Shown here: positions 35,778 to 44,222 of the stretch, one piece after another
How positions within the stretch are numbered: the first letter of the stretch is position 1
Layout: each line of letters starts with the position of its first letter
Assembly: GCA_003151595.1 (NCBI GenBank)
Contig: PLXW01000055.1
Coordinates: 7,635-71,634 of the forward strand
Length of the DNA stretch: 64,000 nucleotides
Source: Myxococcales bacterium
GTDB taxonomy: Bacteria > Myxococcota > Polyangia > Polyangiales > Polyangiaceae
Reading direction: 5' to 3'
Notes under the pieces: model-generated
The model's input: the letters and a program-made list of their open reading frames with translations, nothing else
The model's database searches: none
What the model was told of the DNA's origin: nothing
Made by a program: the position numbers and the translations under genes

Positions 35778-37016
35778 ATGTCCGCCGATGCGAACCACGC
35801 GATGAGGGTTCTCTTTCTCGATCCCGTGGGGACGATGGGTGGCGCCGAGCGGTGCTTGCTCGATCTCGTGGCGTCGCTGCGCGTCGCGCGGCCGTCGGTG
35901 AAGACGGGCCTCATCGTCGGAGGGCCAGGGCCGCTCGTCGAGGCCGCGTCGGCGTTGGGGATGGACGTCACGGTGTTGCCGTTGCCGCGCAGTCTCTCGC
36001 GCGCGGGTGACAGCGGGATCGCAGGGCTCGCGGGGATCGCGAAGAGCGCGCCGTCACTCGTCGTCGCCAGCGGTGCCTTGGCGAGCTACGCGCTGAAGCT
36101 CGATCGCGCGGTGCGTGCGTTCGAGCCGACGGTGATTCATTCGAACGGGATCAAGATGCACCTCCTGTCGGCGCTCTTGCCGAACCGAGGGGCGAAGGTG
36201 GTCTGGCACGTTCGCGACTTTCTCGGACAGCGCGCGATCATGGCGTCGGTGTTGCGCGCGCTTTCGCCGCGAGCGCATGGGGTCCTCGCGATCTCGCGGA
36301 GCGTGGTCGACGACGCTGCGCGAACGCTCCATCGCGACGACGTGATCCTCGCGTACGACGCCATCGACACCGATTGCTTCGTCCCCGACGGGCCGCGCGT
36401 CGATCTCGATGCGCTCGCCGGTCTCCCGCCAGCGACGAGCGACGTCGTTCGCATCGGGCTCATCGCCACGTACGCCCGGTGGAAGGGACAAGAGGTCTTC
36501 ATCGACGCGGCCGCGCGCTACATGGCGGCGTGCGGTCCGGCGGCGCGCTTCTACATCGTCGGCGGGACGACGTACGAGACTGACGCTTCGCAGTTCTCGG
36601 TGGAGGAGCTCCGCGCGCGAATCGCCGACCGGGGGCTCGCCGACGGGTTCGGGCTCGTACCGTTTCAGGCCGCGCCGGAGCGGGTGTACCGGGCGCTCGG
36701 CATCGCGGTTCACGCCAGCACGCGCCCCGAGCCGTTCGGTCGCACGATCGCCGAGGCCATGACGTGCGGTCGTGCGTTGATCGCAGCACGCGAAGGGGGC
36801 GCAGCCGAGCTGGTCGAGGATGGTGTCGACGCGCTCGCTGTTCAACCGCGCGATCCCGGAGCGCTCGCCGACGCGATGCTCGCCCTCGCGAAGGACCCTG
36901 CGAGGCGTGCGCGCCTCGGTGCGGCCGCGCGCGTGACCGCGGCGCGACGGTTCGCACGAACGCGGCTCGGACCCGAAGTACTCGCGGCCTACGCGCGCCT
37001 CGGCGTCCGAGAGTGA
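35778..37016 (+). CDS. Glycosyltransferase, GT4 family
   Basis: 412 aa from ATG 35778 (ATG 35802, MRVLFLDPV, is the alternative and begins right at the fold). GT-B layout: the N-terminal Rossmann domain starts RVLFLDPVGTMGGAERCLLDLV; the C-terminal domain has GLIATYARWKGQEVFIDAAA, the ARFYIVGG strand and the donor-binding E-x7-E region PEPFGRTIAEAMTCGRALIAAREGGAAELV. This is the retaining GT4 signature. It probably builds a cell-surface polysaccharide or glycolipid; donor and acceptor are unknown. It lies 28 nt after the Cys-rich lipoprotein gene. Confidence 0.92.
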   Translation: MSADANHAMRVLFLDPVGTMGGAERCLLDLVASLRVARPSVKTGLIVGGPGPLVEAASALGMDVTVLPLPRSLSRAGDSGIAGLAGIAKSAPSLVVASGALASYALKLDRAVRAFEPTVIHSNGIKMHLLSALLPNRGAKVVWHVRDFLGQRAIMASVLRALSPRAHGVLAISRSVVDDAARTLHRDDVILAYDAIDTDCFVPDGPRVDLDALAGLPPATSDVVRIGLIATYARWKGQEVFIDAAARYMAACGPAARFYIVGGTTYETDASQFSVEELRARIADRGLADGFGLVPFQAAPERVYRALGIAVHASTRPEPFGRTIAEAMTCGRALIAAREGGAAELVEDGVDALAVQPRDPGALADAMLALAKDPARRARLGAAARVTAARRFARTRLGPEVLAAYARLGVRE

Positions 37017-37136
37017 GAGGCCCTCGCGGGCTATTTTCGCCTGCCGACGTCACGAAAGGCCGTGAATTCGGGCTGATTCGCGGTGTCGCTCGTCCGGGCG
37101 ACATGCGCCCTCGACGCGCATCGATCACGGTACGTC

Positions 37137-37361
37137 ATGCACCACGACGAACACGACGCGAGCGACCGCTTGAATGTCATCCACTGCGAAGACTGCGCTC
37201 GTCGTTGCGTCGACGTCGGCTCGCTCCTTCACGAGTTCGGCTGGCGATCGGAGACCGTCGCCGGCAAGACGCGCTGGCGCTGCACGGGGTGTCTGGGGAG
37301 CTCGCCGGATGTGGCGGTGATCTTCAAGACGGTTCGCGCGCGTCACGGTCGGGCGGCGTAG
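37137..37361 (+). CDS. Small zinc-ribbon-like protein
   Basis: 74 aa from ATG 37137. Cys pairs CEDCARRC and CTGC, about 30 residues apart, form a treble-clef or zinc-ribbon pattern around a short helix and strands. No signal peptide. Its 3' end overlaps the convergent ferredoxin gene by 38 bp, so the two may interfere by antisense transcription. A GTG/other start upstream would add about 18 unconserved residues. Function unknown. Confidence 0.62.
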   Translation: MHHDEHDASDRLNVIHCEDCARRCVDVGSLLHEFGWRSETVAGKTRWRCTGCLGSSPDVAVIFKTVRARHGRAA

Positions 37362-37701
37362 CCGGCGCGAGTCGAATCGCCTTCTCCGGACACGCGACGA
37401 CGCACAGCCCGCACGCGCGACAGGCGCCCGCGTTCGGCGTGTACGCGGTCTTCCGTCCGTGAACGACGCTCTTCAGCTTCCCGAGCGTCGACAGCGACGC
37501 GAAGTCGTGGTCGTCGATGCGGCGCACTTCGAACACGTGGTACGGGCACACGTCGACGCAGTCGTGCTTCCCCTCGCACTTGCCGCGATCGACGACGGGC
37601 GCGAACGCACCTGCCGGCGCGCGGCACTTCTCGCCCGGTCGATCGGGGTCGGCCGCGGCCCGTCGCGCCTTCGCGCGATCGATCGAGTCGTCGTCGTTCA
37701 T
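37324..37701 (-). CDS. Dicluster ferredoxin with one variant site
   Basis: 125 aa electron carrier. The second motif is complete: C94-x2-C97-x2-C100-x3-C104-P. The first reads C42-E-G-K45-H-D-C48-V-D-V-C52-P, with Lys where the second Cys of CxxCxxCxxxCP is expected, so one cluster may be [3Fe-4S] as in seven-iron ferredoxins. There is a basic insert of about 40 residues between the motifs, and the N-terminus is charged. The partner enzyme is unknown; it lies 31 nt downstream of phaC on the same strand and could be the end of that operon. Confidence 0.9.
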   Translation of the reverse strand: MNDDDSIDRAKARRAAADPDRPGEKCRAPAGAFAPVVDRGKCEGKHDCVDVCPYHVFEVRRIDDHDFASLSTLGKLKSVVHGRKTAYTPNAGACRACGLCVVACPEKAIRLAPATPPDRDAREPS

Positions 37702-37732
37702 GCGCGCAGCGTACGAGGCCGCGCGTGAAGTT

Positions 37733-38815
37733 TCATCGCGTCGATTGCAAAGGAGTGTGACGCGCGCGAACGGCGGTGCGTTTGCGGGAGCCGCTCTTCT
37801 TCAGCGGCGCGTCGCGCTCTTCCCAGAACGCGGCGATCTTCGGCCACAGGCGCTGCGACGCGCTCTTCGACACGACGGCCCCCACGTGGCCGCCGGGCAA
37901 GTGGAGCCATTCCTTGTCCTTCGACGACACGCGGTCGACGAGCTCCTTCGCGCTCTTCCACGGCACGATGTTGTCGTGCTCGAAGGTGACGGCGAGCGTC
38001 GGACAGCGAATCGCGTCGAGCCGCGCGGGGCGGCCGGAGAGGACAAACTCGCCTTTCGCCAACAGATCGCGTTGGTAGAGGTCTTCGATGTAGCGCTGAT
38101 GGAACGCGCCCGGGATGGAGACGTTGTCGCTCCCCCATTTCTCGATGGCCAGGAAGCCGTCGAGCGACTCGTCGTCCCACGCGCGATCGAGGAGGTGCAC
38201 CATCTTCTGGAGCGTGAGCGTGGGTCGCAACATGTGAAAGGCACCTTGAAGGAGCGTCCACGGGACGTTGCCGTAGGCAGCGACCATCGCGCCCACGTCG
38301 AACGTCGGCGAGCGGGTCCACGAGCCGAGGAGCCCTTCGCCGTCGAAACGAACGGGTGCGGCGAGCGTCACCAGCGAGGCGATGTGCTCGGGGCGCGCGG
38401 CGGTGTGGATGGTCGCGAGGATCCCGCCCATGCAGTAACCGAGGACGTGAACCTTCTCGCTGCCGGCGACGCGCGCCGTCATGCGGAGCGCGCGCCCCAG
38501 GTAGCCGTCGCAGATCTCGTCGAACGTGAGGAAGCGATCCTCGTCGCCCGGCGTCCCCCAATCGATGCAGTACACATCGAACCCGCGCGCCACCAGCCAC
38601 GCCGCGAAGCTCTTGGTCGGCAGCAGATCGAGCACGTAGTGCCGGTTGATCAAAGAGGGCACGAGGATGACCGGCGTCGCGAACGTTGCCGGCGTGCTGC
38701 GGCGGTAGCGCAGGAGGCGCAGCTTGTTCTCGGTATGCACGACGTCGGCCGGCGTCGTTCCGACCGGCGGCGGCTTTCGCGCGAAGAGCGTGAGGACGTG
38801 CGGAAGGCCTTTCAT
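37733..38815 (-). CDS. phaC: Polyhydroxyalkanoate synthase, class III-like PhaC
   Basis: 360 aa alpha/beta-hydrolase that polymerises (R)-hydroxyacyl-CoA. The PHA-synthase lipase-like box has Cys as nucleophile (GYCMGG, about residue 127), with Asp in FEHDNIVPW (about 280) and His in GGHVGAVV (about 310). WGTPGDEDR and PTLAVTFEHDN are also family landmarks. The 360-aa length fits class III/IV synthases, which need a PhaE or PhaR subunit; the short phasin-like gene two positions upstream may serve that role. ATG 38815 overlaps the ligase stop (ATGA), coupling the two. Confidence 0.94.
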   Translation of the reverse strand: MKGLPHVLTLFARKPPPVGTTPADVVHTENKLRLLRYRRSTPATFATPVILVPSLINRHYVLDLLPTKSFAAWLVARGFDVYCIDWGTPGDEDRFLTFDEICDGYLGRALRMTARVAGSEKVHVLGYCMGGILATIHTAARPEHIASLVTLAAPVRFDGEGLLGSWTRSPTFDVGAMVAAYGNVPWTLLQGAFHMLRPTLTLQKMVHLLDRAWDDESLDGFLAIEKWGSDNVSIPGAFHQRYIEDLYQRDLLAKGEFVLSGRPARLDAIRCPTLAVTFEHDNIVPWKSAKELVDRVSSKDKEWLHLPGGHVGAVVSKSASQRLWPKIAAFWEERDAPLKKSGSRKRTAVRARHTPLQSTR

Positions 38816-40545
38816 GCGTAGAGCGCCTCGAACGGCTCCTTGAACGCTTCGTAGACCTTCTTGCGACGCACCTTGAGCGTCGGCGTCAGGAGGCCCGCGT
38901 CGATCGTGAGCGGTCGATCCATGATCGCGAACCGCTTGATCGACTCGTGGCTCGCGAGCTCGCCGTTCACGCGGGCAACGCGCTCTTCGACGAGCGCGCG
39001 CACGGCCTCGCCTCGTGCTCCGGCGTCGATTCCCTTGGCGGCGATGTGCGCGTCGATGGCGTCGGCGTTGAGCCACACGCCGGCGACGAGGAACCGCTTC
39101 GCTTCGCCGTACACCACGACGTGCGCGAAGAGCGGGTCGTCGGCGAAACGGATCTCGATGTTCGCGGGGGGAATGTTCTTCCCGCCTGCGGTCACCAGGA
39201 TGTCTTTCTTGCGATCGATGATCTGGAGAAAGCCGTCGTCAGTGAATCGCCCCACGTCACCGGTCTTGAACCAACCGTCTTCGGTAAAGGCCTCGCGCGT
39301 CGCCGCCGGGTCCTTGTGGTAGCCGGAGAACACGCTCGGTCCGCGCGCGAGGATCTCGCCGTCGTCTGCGAGGCGAAGCTCGACGGTCGGGAGTGGGCGA
39401 CCGACGGTGTCGAAGCGAAAGGCGCTCGGGCTGTTCAGCGTCAACGTCGGCGAGCACTCGGTGAGGCCGTACCCTTCGAGGACGAGGATGCCGCAAGCGT
39501 GGAAGCACTCCTTCACTTCGCGCTTCAGTCCCGCTCCGCCCGAGAGACAGAAGCGGAGCTTGCCGCCCGTGACCTCCGCCAGCTTCGCCGTCTTTGCCGC
39601 GGGCGTTGCTTCGCCCATTGCGCACATCGCGAGCTTCTCCCAGACCGACGGTACGCTCATGAATACGCTCGGCCGCACCTCGGGGAGCTTCTCCATCACG
39701 ACGCGCGGGTCGCATAGGTACGTCGTGAAGCCGAGCGTGTTCCCGAGGCACGCTTCGCCGAAGCCGAAGATGTGACTCATCGGGAGCCACAAGAGATCGA
39801 CCGCCCCGTCGTGCAGGAGGGGGGCGTTGCTCTCCAACCAATCGCGCCCGTTGATCGAGACGTTGCGGTGGGTGAGAGAGACGCCCTTCGGATTTCCCGT
39901 GGTGCCGCTCGTGTAGAGCATGAGCCCGGGCTGATCGAGCGTCACCGCGTCCATTGTGCGCTCGAAGGCGCGCGGGTCTTCGCGATCGCGCATCTGGCCG
40001 GCGGTGCGGACGCGCGACCAGGTAATGAAGCGCTTCTCGATGACGTCGAGGGCCGGCACCTTCTTGCCGGAGTCGCGGAGCGAAGTGGCGATGCGCGCGA
40101 GGTCGAGGGCGTCGTCGAGGAGCACGATGCGATCGACGTTCGCGTAGCGGTCCCACGCTTCGAGCACGCGGCCGACGAGCGCCGGCGAGTCGACGAAGAC
40201 CACCTTCGCGTCGCTGTGCTCGACGATGTACGCGGCTTGATCGCTCGTCGACGAGCCGTAGATGGGGACCATCACACCGCCGGCCGCCTGGATCGCCAGC
40301 GCCGCGCTCATCCACTCCACGCGATTCGGCGCGAACACGCAGGCGCGCGCGCCCGACGTCACGCCGTTCTGCGCGAGGAAGAGCGCGATCTCCCGGATCT
40401 CGAGAGCGTGCGCGCCCCATGTGACGGCGCGCCAGTCTCCGTCGCCCGTCGGCACCATGTACCGCGGGCGCGAGCGGCGCTCGGAGAGCGAATCGAAGAT
40501 GGCGCGAGGCGCGATGCTGAGCTCGAGAAACGGTGTGATGTCCAT
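38812..40545 (-). CDS. AMP-dependent acyl-CoA synthetase/ligase
   Basis: 577 aa ANL-superfamily enzyme that activates a carboxylic acid to its CoA thioester through an acyl-AMP. P-loop LMLYTSGTTGNPKG (about 215), GYGLTECSPT, DGWFKTGDVGRF and DRKKD motifs and the C-terminal Lys region LTPTLKVRRKK are complete. It resembles long-chain fatty acyl-CoA ligases. ATG 40545 has GAGGGG just upstream; TTG 40572 is an alternative. Coupled to phaC by a 4-nt overlap, it may charge medium- or long-chain (hydroxy)acids for the synthase. The substrate is inference. Confidence 0.95.
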   Translation of the reverse strand: MDITPFLELSIAPRAIFDSLSERRSRPRYMVPTGDGDWRAVTWGAHALEIREIALFLAQNGVTSGARACVFAPNRVEWMSAALAIQAAGGVMVPIYGSSTSDQAAYIVEHSDAKVVFVDSPALVGRVLEAWDRYANVDRIVLLDDALDLARIATSLRDSGKKVPALDVIEKRFITWSRVRTAGQMRDREDPRAFERTMDAVTLDQPGLMLYTSGTTGNPKGVSLTHRNVSINGRDWLESNAPLLHDGAVDLLWLPMSHIFGFGEACLGNTLGFTTYLCDPRVVMEKLPEVRPSVFMSVPSVWEKLAMCAMGEATPAAKTAKLAEVTGGKLRFCLSGGAGLKREVKECFHACGILVLEGYGLTECSPTLTLNSPSAFRFDTVGRPLPTVELRLADDGEILARGPSVFSGYHKDPAATREAFTEDGWFKTGDVGRFTDDGFLQIIDRKKDILVTAGGKNIPPANIEIRFADDPLFAHVVVYGEAKRFLVAGVWLNADAIDAHIAAKGIDAGARGEAVRALVEERVARVNGELASHESIKRFAIMDRPLTIDAGLLTPTLKVRRKKVYEAFKEPFEALYA

Positions 40546-40572
40546 GATCCCCTCATGACGGTTCGAAACCAA

Positions 40573-40857
40573 TCAGCGCGACTTCGAGTCCAGCTTCTCT
40601 TCGAGATCCATGACCTTGCTCTGAAGCTGGTTGAGCAGGTGCAGCACGCGCTCTTGATCGCGCTTCGTCGACAGCCCCATCTCGCCCCACCACGACGCCT
40701 TCGCGGCGTCGGCGGCGGACTTCATCTTCATCGCCGTCGACATCAACGTCCCCGACGGGCCGATGACGAACGGGCTCTTCATCACTTCTTCGAGGAGCTT
40801 CGCGGTGGCTCCTTCCCACGCATCGAATCCCTTTTTCCACTGGTCCCAAATGAACAT
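40573..40857 (-). CDS. Short phasin/PhaE-like protein
   Basis: 94 aa, no signal peptide. Helical, with the granule-protein-like pattern FDAWEGATAKLLEEVMKSPFVIGPSG, then a C-terminal heptad-like helix (LHLLNQLQSKVMDLEEKLDS) that could be a coiled coil. It sits 27 nt before the ligase and is in the same operon as phaC. It may be the PhaE-type partner required by a class III synthase or a granule-coat phasin; it is much shorter than typical PhaE. ATG 40857 has a GGAGG. Confidence 0.75.
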   Translation of the reverse strand: MFIWDQWKKGFDAWEGATAKLLEEVMKSPFVIGPSGTLMSTAMKMKSAADAAKASWWGEMGLSTKRDQERVLHLLNQLQSKVMDLEEKLDSKSR

Positions 40858-40876
40858 GATTCGCCTCCGTGTTTGA

Positions 40877-41716
40877 TCAAAGACCGAAGCGGCGCACTTC
40901 GGCCGCGGTCGTGAAGTTCTCGTTCGTTTCACCCGTTTGGCTCGTCGCCCGCGCGACCTCGCCGAAACACTCGAAGAAGAAAGACACCTGCCAGCTGACG
41001 ATCGATTCGCCGGCTGAGGGGTCGATGGTGACCTTGGTGCGCAGGCGGTGCGCTTGCGTGAACGTGAGGTCGGGGAGGACGAGCTCACCGGTCGCGTCGT
41101 CGCTCATCTCGTACGTGTCCTGGCTGGCGTACGGGAGACCGCGCAGCGTGCCGTTCACGACGTTGCCGGTGGAGATCCAATGCGCGCCGACGTTCAGCGG
41201 GAACTGCGTGATGGCGACGGGCTGCGTGTACGCGTAGAGCGTCTTGCCTTCGGCCGGCGTCTCGGTCGTCGACGCCAGGCCGTGCAGCCAGATCGCGTTC
41301 GCGTCTGCGTGATAGATCGCTTCGATCGTGTCGCCTGCGTCGAAGGCAGTGACGAACGTACCGCCCGGGAACGAGGCCGCGTACCACTTGCCTGCGAGCG
41401 GCGTGGCCTCGATCTCGATCGTCTGATCGCTGGCGAGGCTCGTCCCCCAATTCCATGTGAGCTGCCCAGTCGCGTTCACCTCTCCCACGATGTCGACCGG
41501 AGAGGTCGCCCCCTTCGGCGACACGCGGTACTTCACCGGCGTGCCGAGCACCGGCGTCAGCTCGTTCGACGTGATCTGTCCGTCGAGGTTCGGCACGCAC
41601 GAGAGCGGCGTGGCCACGCCTGCGTCGTACGCGACCGACGGATCGGGATGCGTCATGTTCTCGCCGCAACCGGCGACGAGAAACGCGAGAGTGCAGGTGA
41701 GGGGGGTGCTTCGCAT
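40877..41716 (-). CDS. Lipoprotein in the PHA operon, paralogue of the first gene
   Basis: 279 aa. The signal peptide ends FLVAGC (Cys17). One domain of about 230 residues follows. It is a paralogue of the 325 aa protein at 44219: both have a CVPN-DG-IT start, the QFPLNVGAHW/LQFPLTVGATW segment and near-identical C-termini (FFECFGEVARATSQTGET; FIAECFGPVASVTSQSGET; then EVRR). Starts 2 nt after the barrel gene. No catalytic motif; probably a periplasmic or surface-binding protein. Function unknown. Confidence 0.87.
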   Translation of the reverse strand: MRSTPLTCTLAFLVAGCGENMTHPDPSVAYDAGVATPLSCVPNLDGQITSNELTPVLGTPVKYRVSPKGATSPVDIVGEVNATGQLTWNWGTSLASDQTIEIEATPLAGKWYAASFPGGTFVTAFDAGDTIEAIYHADANAIWLHGLASTTETPAEGKTLYAYTQPVAITQFPLNVGAHWISTGNVVNGTLRGLPYASQDTYEMSDDATGELVLPDLTFTQAHRLRTKVTIDPSAGESIVSWQVSFFFECFGEVARATSQTGETNENFTTAAEVRRFGL

Positions 41717-41718
41717 GG

Positions 41719-43302
41719 TTAGAACAGGTACATGAGGCGAACGCGCGCCAGCTGCGCGAGCTTCGCGTCGAGGTGGGACTGCGGGTTGTCGAGACCCGCG
41801 AGCGGAAAGAGGATGCCGTATTCGAGCGCGATGCCGAAGCCGTCACGGCTGGCGTATGCGAGGGTGGGGTCGATTTCGATGCCGAGCGGGCTCTTGCCGC
41901 CGGGGGTCGACGATCCGATCGCGGCCCACGATGCGACGCCCGCGACCTCCGCGCTGAGGACGCCGGGCGCGCTCTGGTAGATGTGCCACTGCGCGTGCGG
42001 GCGGACATAGATCGCGTTCGTCACCGTGCCGATGATCTCGCGGAAGAGGATACGATCGATCCGATAGTCGGGGTGGAAGCGGAAGTTGTCGACGTGCGTG
42101 TCGTAGGGAGGATTCGCTTGCCCGCCGTTGAGATCGCCCGGCTTCGCGAGGGGAGCGGCGATCTTCGGAAAGGCGTTGAAGCCGGGCGCCGAGTCTCCGC
42201 TCGCGTACCCGGCGTCGAGCCCCGCGCCGAGCCGTGACTCCGGCGCGCCGAACGCGCTCTCGAGTGCCGCGCCCATCTGATTCGACGTGACGGGCGTGTG
42301 GTAGAGGACGCCCGGGATCAGCGACGGCTGATCGACGTTCGCCAGGAGCATCGCAAACTCCGCTTCGACCCGCGCGAACGGTGTCGTGAGACGCGCCCAT
42401 CCGTCGATCGCCGTCGCTGTGTAGCCGCGCATCATCACTTGCGAAGCGTTGAGCGCCACCGGCACGGCGATCGGCAAATACGTCGCCGGCACGTCGTCTC
42501 CTTGCCAGCGATGCGAGACGTAGGCGCCGTATTCGAACGTGGTCTTCCCGGCGAGGCGGCGCCGCTTTCGCGCCAGCTCGTCACGGAAGTGGAGGACAGC
42601 GAACGTGACGGTGTGCACCGCAGCAGAGGGGGCGATGTTGAGGAACGTGGCGCCGTTCGCTCCGGCGACGAAGGGGCCGGTGGCGCTGAAGTCGTAGGCC
42701 AGCGCGACGATGTGATCGAGCACGGGCGTGAGAAACGCGAGGCGATCGGCCGAGTCGCCGCTGTCGCAGTCGGCGCAGTCGCCGCCGTTCGCGAGCATGC
42801 CGAGCCCCCAGGCGTTCCCCATTCGCCCTGCAGCCAGGAGACCCACCGGCGTCAGCGCTTCGCCGTACGCGCGCTTCACGTGGAACACGTTCGACAGGGA
42901 AGCCTGCGCGGTGCTCGTCGCAGGCGCGCCGACGTAGCTACCCCCGAGCGGCTGATCGTCGAACGTGTCGATGCGCGCCTTCACCGCGACGCCGCCGCCC
43001 GGCGCGTAGATCGCGAAGTCGGTCCGCAGCCGCATGTCCGCGTACGTGAGCACCTGCGCGTTCGGATCGCTCAGCGACACCGGATAGAGCGGCTGCCCCG
43101 ATGGCGTGAGGCCGCGATCGAGGTCGAGGTTGTCGAGCGCTTCGGCGCGCACGCGCATGTAGCCGTGCACCTGCACGTCGACGCGATCGCGCGCCACGAT
43201 GTCTTGGCCGATGTCCGTGAACCCCGTGGCGTGGGCGGATCGCGGCGCAAGCGCGAGGGCCGCGCCGGCCGCGATGAATGCTGCGCGTGCGAAGGGCCTC
43301 AC
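41719..43302 (-). CDS. Predicted outer-membrane beta-barrel protein
   Basis: 527 aa from GTG 43302, whose first bases overlap the preceding stop (GTGA). The Sec signal peptide ends SAHA. The mature protein has many alternating strands (QVHGYMRVRAEAL, ADMRLRTDFAIYAPGGGVAVKARIDTF, YVRPHAQWHIY) and ends in Phe (RVRLMYLF), the barrel-insertion signature. A CADCDSG motif in one loop may be a disulfide or metal site. It resembles the TIGR04551 group of Myxococcota, not verified. It is third in the PHA operon, an odd partner for a granule locus. Confidence 0.85.
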   Translation of the reverse strand: MRPFARAAFIAAGAALALAPRSAHATGFTDIGQDIVARDRVDVQVHGYMRVRAEALDNLDLDRGLTPSGQPLYPVSLSDPNAQVLTYADMRLRTDFAIYAPGGGVAVKARIDTFDDQPLGGSYVGAPATSTAQASLSNVFHVKRAYGEALTPVGLLAAGRMGNAWGLGMLANGGDCADCDSGDSADRLAFLTPVLDHIVALAYDFSATGPFVAGANGATFLNIAPSAAVHTVTFAVLHFRDELARKRRRLAGKTTFEYGAYVSHRWQGDDVPATYLPIAVPVALNASQVMMRGYTATAIDGWARLTTPFARVEAEFAMLLANVDQPSLIPGVLYHTPVTSNQMGAALESAFGAPESRLGAGLDAGYASGDSAPGFNAFPKIAAPLAKPGDLNGGQANPPYDTHVDNFRFHPDYRIDRILFREIIGTVTNAIYVRPHAQWHIYQSAPGVLSAEVAGVASWAAIGSSTPGGKSPLGIEIDPTLAYASRDGFGIALEYGILFPLAGLDNPQSHLDAKLAQLARVRLMYLF

Positions 43303-44222
43303 GGCTCGTCTTCCGCGAGAAACTCTGCGAGGTCCGCGTTCGAGGTGCCCATCGCTTCGATCATCGGGAAATGACCGCACCGCGGGTAGGTGATGAGGTG
43401 CGCGTGCGGGAGATCGCCGACGAGGCGCTCGCCCACGGTGACCGACGTCACTTCGTCTTCGCGTCCCCAGAGGAGGAGCGTCTTCTGCGTGATCGTTCGG
43501 TAGCGCCCTTCGATCGCCGCGTACCTCTGACCGCGCACCGCCGCGAGCGCTGCGGCGAGCGTGCCCGGTCGATCGAGCGCGCGCTCCACTTCGGTGACGA
43601 GCTGGTCGGTGACGAAGCGCTCCTTGTCGTAGAACGCGAAGGCCATCCGGTAGTCGGGGTTCTGCCCGTAGTAGAGCGAGAACAACGTCTCGCCGACGCC
43701 CGGCGCGCGCGACCACAGGAAGAAAGAAGGGAGCTGCGACTCGTAGACCCACGCGTCGTACAGCGCGATGCGCGTGACCCTCTCGGGATGCAGGAGCGCC
43801 ATCTCCAGCGCGATCGACGCGCCCCACGAGTGGCCCACCACCGCCGCGCGATCGACGCCGCGCTGATCGAGCAGCGCGTACACCAGCTCGGCTTGCGCGC
43901 GCGGCGAATAGTCCCCTTCGGGGCGGCTGCTCCAGCCGAACCCCTTCATGTCGAGCGCGATCACCCGGTGTGTCTTCTGGAGCTCGGGGATGAGCCCCTT
44001 CCACGTATCGAGCGACGATGCGAAGCCGTGCACCAGCACGACCGCCGGCCCTTCGCCCACGTCGAGGAACCGCACGCGCGCGCCGTTCACGTTCGCGTAG
44101 GCAGCGGTCTTCGGCTCGCCGGGGAGGGGACCGGCGTGAAACGTCATGCATCCAGTGAGCAGGTGCAACATCACCACCGCGGCGAAGAGGACGGGGCGCG
44201 AGGCGTGAGTCCGACCGATCAC
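43299..44222 (-). CDS. Lipoprotein alpha/beta hydrolase
   Basis: 307 aa from GTG 44222, overlapping the upstream stop as GTGA. Signal sequence ends HLLTGC (Cys25), so it is predicted to be anchored outside the cytoplasm. The alpha/beta-hydrolase fold has oxyanion HGFASS, nucleophile Ser in GHSWGAS (about 131), Asp in GREDEV (about 254) and His in CGHFPM (about 282). It may be an esterase, a lipase or a depolymerase acting on PHA oligomers or lipids. The position in the PHA operon favours an ester substrate (inference). Confidence 0.93.
   Translation of the reverse strand: MIGRTHASRPVLFAAVVMLHLLTGCMTFHAGPLPGEPKTAAYANVNGARVRFLDVGEGPAVVLVHGFASSLDTWKGLIPELQKTHRVIALDMKGFGWSSRPEGDYSPRAQAELVYALLDQRGVDRAAVVGHSWGASIALEMALLHPERVTRIALYDAWVYESQLPSFFLWSRAPGVGETLFSLYYGQNPDYRMAFAFYDKERFVTDQLVTEVERALDRPGTLAAALAAVRGQRYAAIEGRYRTITQKTLLLWGREDEVTSVTVGERLVGDLPHAHLITYPRCGHFPMIEAMGTSNADLAEFLAEDEP

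Noticed and set aside
41719..44151. Reading the barrel frame as one 810 aa protein continuing upstream through the hydrolase gene
   Set aside because: The hydrolase gene in another frame has a full catalytic set and a signal peptide. The barrel's own signal peptide begins at GTG 43302, overlapping the hydrolase stop.
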